This document shows positions 60,681 through 64,000 of a stretch of DNA of 64,000 nt, piece after piece. Origin of the DNA: Acidobacteriota bacterium (lineage in GTDB: Bacteria; Acidobacteriota; Terriglobia; 2-12-FULL-54-10); the NCBI GenBank assembly GCA_016191085.1, contig JACPPJ010000005.1, positions 1 through 64,000 of the forward strand. The letters run 5' to 3'. Both the position numbers and the translations under genes were made by a program. The notes under the pieces are model-generated. The model saw only the letters and a list, made by a program, of their open reading frames with translations, was not told the DNA's origin and did not search any database. The first letter of the stretch is position 1. Each line of letters begins with the position of its first letter.

Positions 60681-60764
60681 CTTTCAGCGATCAGCTTTTA
60701 GCCGATAGCTGATAGCTGATAGGTGATAGCTTATAGGCGATGGCTGATAGCTGAGGGCTGGTTG
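60681..60764. repeat. AGCTGATAGCTGATAGC-family tandem-like repeat
   Basis: tttcagcgatcagcttttagccgatagctgatagctgataggtgatagcttataggcgatggctgatagctgag; encodes the C-term SYQPSPISYHLSAISYRLKADR. Confidence 0.7.
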
Positions 60765-62276
60765 CTGCGTGAAGCTCGCCACCAGAGCGTTGATCTCCCG
60801 GATCAAGCGAGGCAGCACGTCGAGCGTGGCTTGCAGACGCGCCGAGTTGGACTGCGATTTCGCCTGGCTCCAGAGAGCGAAGGCGTCCACCGCCGCGTTA
60901 TGGGCCGCGATGAAACGATGACCCTCCACCTCGAAACGGGTCCACTGCTCGTCAGTTATCAGCCCGTGAACAGCAGCTTCCGCGACGCGCTGCTGCGTAA
61001 TCTCATATTCGGCCTGCGTCACGGCCAGCACCCGGTAAGCATTGCGCTCGAAATCGCTGCAAGCGGTGGTCAGAATCACCAAGCCCAGCAGAGCAAGGAC
61101 AGGCGATGACGGCATGGACTCTGTTGCGATTCGGCGTAAGGGCATGGCGCAGACCCAGCAGTGCAGAGCGGCTTTAGCCGCTGAGGTCCAGCGGCGCACC
61201 TCAGGGGCTAAAGCCCTACTGATCTGGCCGGCTTTCGGCATGGCTGAAGCCATGCCCTTACACCGCTCCGACAAGATTATGAATTCGCCTGTGCGACGCC
61301 ATTTTCCAATCCTGGCCAGCAGGAGGGAGAGCCCCCTGCTCCTGTCGTACCGGCGGTACGTTCCCGGGCCGCTAATTTGGGCGCACGAGGATTTTGGAGC
61401 AGGGTGGCTCACAAGAGGGGACAATCCCAAGCGGCCATGGGGCCGCTCGGGATTATCATTAGGCCGGGGTGGTTGAGGTCCCGGAGCCGGGGAGTCTCCG
61501 CCGAACGTGTGTGCGGCGGAGGGCGTGGCGGGGGGCGGGGAACCGGAGAGTTCGGCTCGCGTGAGTTTCTGCGGCCTAGCCGCGGCTAGGTTAGGCGCGG
61601 GCGCCGTGCCGCTTGGGGTAAGAACACGCGTCGTCGGCGAGTTAGCATTCCCGGTGGGGCGCGGCAAATAGAGCCGGTAGAAATTCAGCGGGCCGATCTT
61701 CACGGTTTTTTTGGCGGGAGAGGCCCATGCGGGCGGGTGGATCGAATCGTCAAAATAATGGTCGCTGTTCATGGTCAGCGTATCGGCGCAGTTTTTCTCG
61801 GCCACAGCCGCCTCGGCGCAGCGCACGCATCGCTCCCAAACCTGAGGGGCTTCGTGCTCCAGCGGATGCAGCAGCTTGGCGTAATTGCGATCAAAAGGGT
61901 TGAGGGAAGAGAACTGCCGCGGCTGCAAAATCACCGCCCGCAGGTTCTCCTCGAATGAGTCGCCCTTGCGGCTGCCGAAAACGGCGCGTGGGTGCATGGC
62001 GCGATTGAGAATCACCTGCGCGATCGCGCGGCGGGCCAGGTCGCTTTCTCCGCGCGCCTCGCCGAAGATGCACATGGCCAGCAGCAGAAGAGTGTCTTGC
62101 TCGGAGACCGGCCGGGCGGGATCGGGCAGATCAACAGGTGTTCGGGTGAGCATGCGGCGGTCCTTTTCGTGGCGAGTTTGGCGGCCGGCATGGCGTGCCG
62201 CTACAGAGTGTTTCGTGAGTCCGGGAGAGCGACCGTCATCGTCGCTTCGCTGCTCGCTTTGTGTCCGCTCTGTCAT
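60684..62276 (-). CDS. Read-through ORF: SleB-type cell wall hydrolase (5' part) and small lipoprotein (internal start at 61115)
   Basis: LLLAMCIFGEARGESDLARRAIAQVILNRAMHPRAVFG (SleB); internal MPSSPVLALLGLVILTTACSDFERNAYRVLAVTQAEYEITQQRV lipobox; repeat E4 bridges the two. Confidence 0.75.
   Translation of the reverse strand: MTERTQSEQRSDDDGRSPGLTKHSVAARHAGRQTRHEKDRRMLTRTPVDLPDPARPVSEQDTLLLLAMCIFGEARGESDLARRAIAQVILNRAMHPRAVFGSRKGDSFEENLRAVILQPRQFSSLNPFDRNYAKLLHPLEHEAPQVWERCVRCAEAAVAEKNCADTLTMNSDHYFDDSIHPPAWASPAKKTVKIGPLNFYRLYLPRPTGNANSPTTRVLTPSGTAPAPNLAAARPQKLTRAELSGSPPPATPSAAHTFGGDSPAPGPQPPRPNDNPERPHGRLGLSPLVSHPAPKSSCAQISGPGTYRRYDRSRGLSLLLARIGKWRRTGEFIILSERCKGMASAMPKAGQISRALAPEVRRWTSAAKAALHCWVCAMPLRRIATESMPSSPVLALLGLVILTTACSDFERNAYRVLAVTQAEYEITQQRVAEAAVHGLITDEQWTRFEVEGHRFIAAHNAAVDAFALWSQAKSQSNSARLQATLDVLPRLIREINALVASFTQQPALSYQPSPISYHLSAISYRLKADR
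61137..61262. repeat. Composite hairpin repeat, copy E4, in frame within the SleB/lipoprotein ORF
   Basis: taagggcatggcgcag ... cggctttagccgctgagg ... cctcaggggctaaagccc ... ggcatggctgaagccatgccctta. Confidence 0.85.
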
Positions 62277-62320
62277 CGCAAGCTGAGTTTGGCGCCCCCG
62301 AAAATCGAGCGCAAGAAAAC

Positions 62321-62531
62321 AATTCCGAGAATTCCGCTAATCCCGAAACTCCCGCATGAAGCGAATCAACCGAGGCTTCCACATACACCGACTAAACCGC
62401 TTAAACCGGGCAAACTGCCGCAAACGAGAATCCCGCATAACCGGCGGCAGTCTCGATTCCCGTGAAAACCGCGCACTGCTTAAACCGCGAATTCCGTACA
62501 AACGGACAATCCCGCGTAAACTGAGGGTTCC
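62321..62531. repeat. Degenerate 9-bp tandem array (about 23 units, + strand consensus close to GNNAANNCC)
   Basis: Manual parsing: gagaattcc gctaatccc gaaactccc gcatgaagc gaatcaacc gaggcttcc acatacacc gactaaacc gcttaaacc ...; one 7-nt unit, otherwise constant register. Confidence 0.75.
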
Positions 62532-62619
62532 GAATTGAAGTGGATTGGGAGTAACTAGTCTGGTGAAAAACGTGGCAATCAAGTTGCCGCTGTCGCGGAA
62601 ATCGAGCAGAGATGTTAGT

Positions 62620-63705
62620 ATGATTCAAAATATGCGCAGCTATCGTGGGCATCGACTATTCATTGCCGCCAGTTGTGGGGTCGCTTTTGTTGCTGCTGTG
62701 TGGGCGCAGGAGGCCCGCTGGAGCAATCTGAATAGGCAACTCTTCGAATACTACTCTGCCGGCCGTTACGCCGAAGGCGTATCGATTGCTACGGAGGCGC
62801 TGAAGGTCGCCGAAGCGAGCTACGGCCCCAATCACGTGAACGTCGCCACCAGTTTAAACAATGTTGCTGAGATATACCGCGCGATGGGACGCTATTCCGA
62901 TGCGCTGCCTCTGTATCAGCGGGCGCTGCTGATAGCTCAGGCTACCGCTGGCGCCGAGAATGCGTTAGTTGCGGTTGCGCTGAGCAATATGGGCGAGCTA
63001 TACAGGGTGCAACGAGACTGGGCGCGAGCTGAGCCGATGTACCGACAAGCGCTGGCCATGCGCGAAAAGATCTCCGGCCCAGACTCGCCGGATGTGGCGC
63101 AGACACTCAACAACCTGGCACTGTCGTACGCGTCGCAAGACAAGGCCGATGACGCGGAGCCGCTCTATCAGCGCGCCTTGCAGATCTACCGCGATTGGTT
63201 CGGCGAGGATCATCCGCTTACCGCCGGCTGCACCAGCAACCTTGCCGACCTGTACAGGAATCAGCGCAAGTTCGCGCGGGCGTTGCCGCTCTACGAGAGA
63301 GCAATCGCCATCAAAGAGAGGAACGGCGGTCCCGAGAATCCCGCCATTGCAGCCGACCTGAACAATGAAGCGCTACTTTACGCAGCATGGCGAAAACCTA
63401 AAGAAGCGGAGGTACTGTGGCAGCGCGCGCTCGCCATTAAGGAGAGAGCCTACGGCATGCAGAGCCCAACATTGATTGTGACGCTTGAAAACCTGGGAGG
63501 TTTTTACGCGGACCAGAAGCGCTATCGCGAAGCCGCGCCTTTATTCGAACGCGCTTTGCGGATCAGCGAAAAAATGCTGGGAGCCGACGCGGCGGGACTG
63601 GCGGAACCGCTCGGAAACCTCGCCGCGACGTATAGGAAGATCGGCCAGGAGAGCGAGGCCGAGAAACTCGAAACGCGCGCCCGGAATATTTCGTCACGCC
63701 GCTGA
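62620..63705 (+). CDS. Secreted tetratricopeptide-repeat protein
   Basis: Signal peptide LFIAASCGVAFVAAVWAQ; repeated YxxALPLYQRAL and NNLAxxYxxQ TPR motifs; longer ORF starts at 62545. Confidence 0.88.
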   Translation: MIQNMRSYRGHRLFIAASCGVAFVAAVWAQEARWSNLNRQLFEYYSAGRYAEGVSIATEALKVAEASYGPNHVNVATSLNNVAEIYRAMGRYSDALPLYQRALLIAQATAGAENALVAVALSNMGELYRVQRDWARAEPMYRQALAMREKISGPDSPDVAQTLNNLALSYASQDKADDAEPLYQRALQIYRDWFGEDHPLTAGCTSNLADLYRNQRKFARALPLYERAIAIKERNGGPENPAIAADLNNEALLYAAWRKPKEAEVLWQRALAIKERAYGMQSPTLIVTLENLGGFYADQKRYREAAPLFERALRISEKMLGADAAGLAEPLGNLAATYRKIGQESEAEKLETRARNISSRR

Positions 63706-63740
63706 TGTGCTAACGCTCGGTAAACCGGACGCGCGGCTCG

Positions 63741-64000
63741 CTAGTTGAAATCAAAGTGCTCGACGTGCAGCATGGGATCGTTGCGAATGATTACCGGTCT
63801 GCCGGTCATCTCTTCGATCTCCTGTAGTATGGTGTTGTCCCGCATCTTTAGCGCTCTACCCACTTCCGGATTTACTCGCAATGTGATCTGCTTCCGTTCG
63901 ATCTGCGGCGCGATTTTTCTGGCTTCAGACAAGATTTCATTACAGACCGTTACGATAGACTTCACCAACCCCGAGCCGGAACAGTAGGAGCATGGCTGGC
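63741..64000 (-). CDS. Ribonuclease G/E C-terminal part, truncated by the window end
   Basis: Hand-extended QPCSYCSGSGLVKSIVTVCNEILSEARK (zinc-link CxxCxGxG) plus EIEEMTGRPVIIRNDPMLHVEHFDFN. Confidence 0.75.
   Translation of the reverse strand, partial: QPCSYCSGSGLVKSIVTVCNEILSEARKIAPQIERKQITLRVNPEVGRALKMRDNTILQEIEEMTGRPVIIRNDPMLHVEHFDFN

Larger units (their letters stand above)
36753..62276 (-). mobile_element. Prophage-derived or gene-transfer-agent-like virion gene cluster with no recognisable integration, regulation or replication genes
   Basis: Contiguous minus-strand set: SleB, holin candidate, Mu-like small genes, terminase, portal, protease, capsid, tail tube, tape measure, DUF2460/DUF2163/hub-like genes, fibers. 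Confidence 0.85.

Noticed and set aside
61992-62465. Plus-strand ORF with Pro tripeptide periodicity (IPRIPLIPKLP...LPHTPTKPLKPGKLP), possibly an Rz1-like lipoprotein
   Set aside because: The periodicity is a direct consequence of the 9-bp array; the 5' half is antisense to SleB and strand is opposite to the cluster
36753-62545. Complete inducible temperate prophage
   Set aside because: No integrase, transposase, repressor, or replication gene recognised and no att-like direct repeats noticed by eye

Overview
A 64 kb, high-GC bacterial chromosome segment, probably from Acidobacteriota/Bryobacterales. That placement rests on a kelch protein carrying a Solibacter-type C-terminal region and on overall gene content; it is inference. 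The left part (1-36.5 kb) holds housekeeping genes: icd, mdh, ruvC, YebC, hydantoinase A/B, an OpuC-type ABC transporter, mutS, an M-type Zn peptidase, an APC permease, miaA, TonB-C, Gfo/Idh, lpxI, lpxA, fabZ, an M20 peptidase and argJ. It also holds a compact cluster in which a SenB-like selenosugar-synthase/glycosyltransferase domain is fused to an EgtD methyltransferase, next to an EgtB/SenA-like enzyme, suggesting a selenoneine/ergothioneine locus. The right part (about 36.75-62.3 kb) is a single-strand block of virion genes: Mu-like small and large terminase, portal, protease/capsid, tail tube, tape measure, GTA-like DUF2460/DUF2163/hub genes, fibers, holin candidate and SleB hydrolase. 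No integrase, transposase, repressor or replication gene was recognised, so it looks like a domesticated prophage or candidate gene-transfer-agent-like element. It is heavily colonised by at least six families of palindromic repeats. Several of these sit in-frame inside conserved virion genes: two in the terminase, one in the prohead protease, one bridging protease and capsid, one bridging SleB and a lipoprotein, and one at a fiber N-terminus. A degenerate 9-bp tandem array lies at the right edge (62321-62531). Protein names were assigned by motif reading only; no database search was run.
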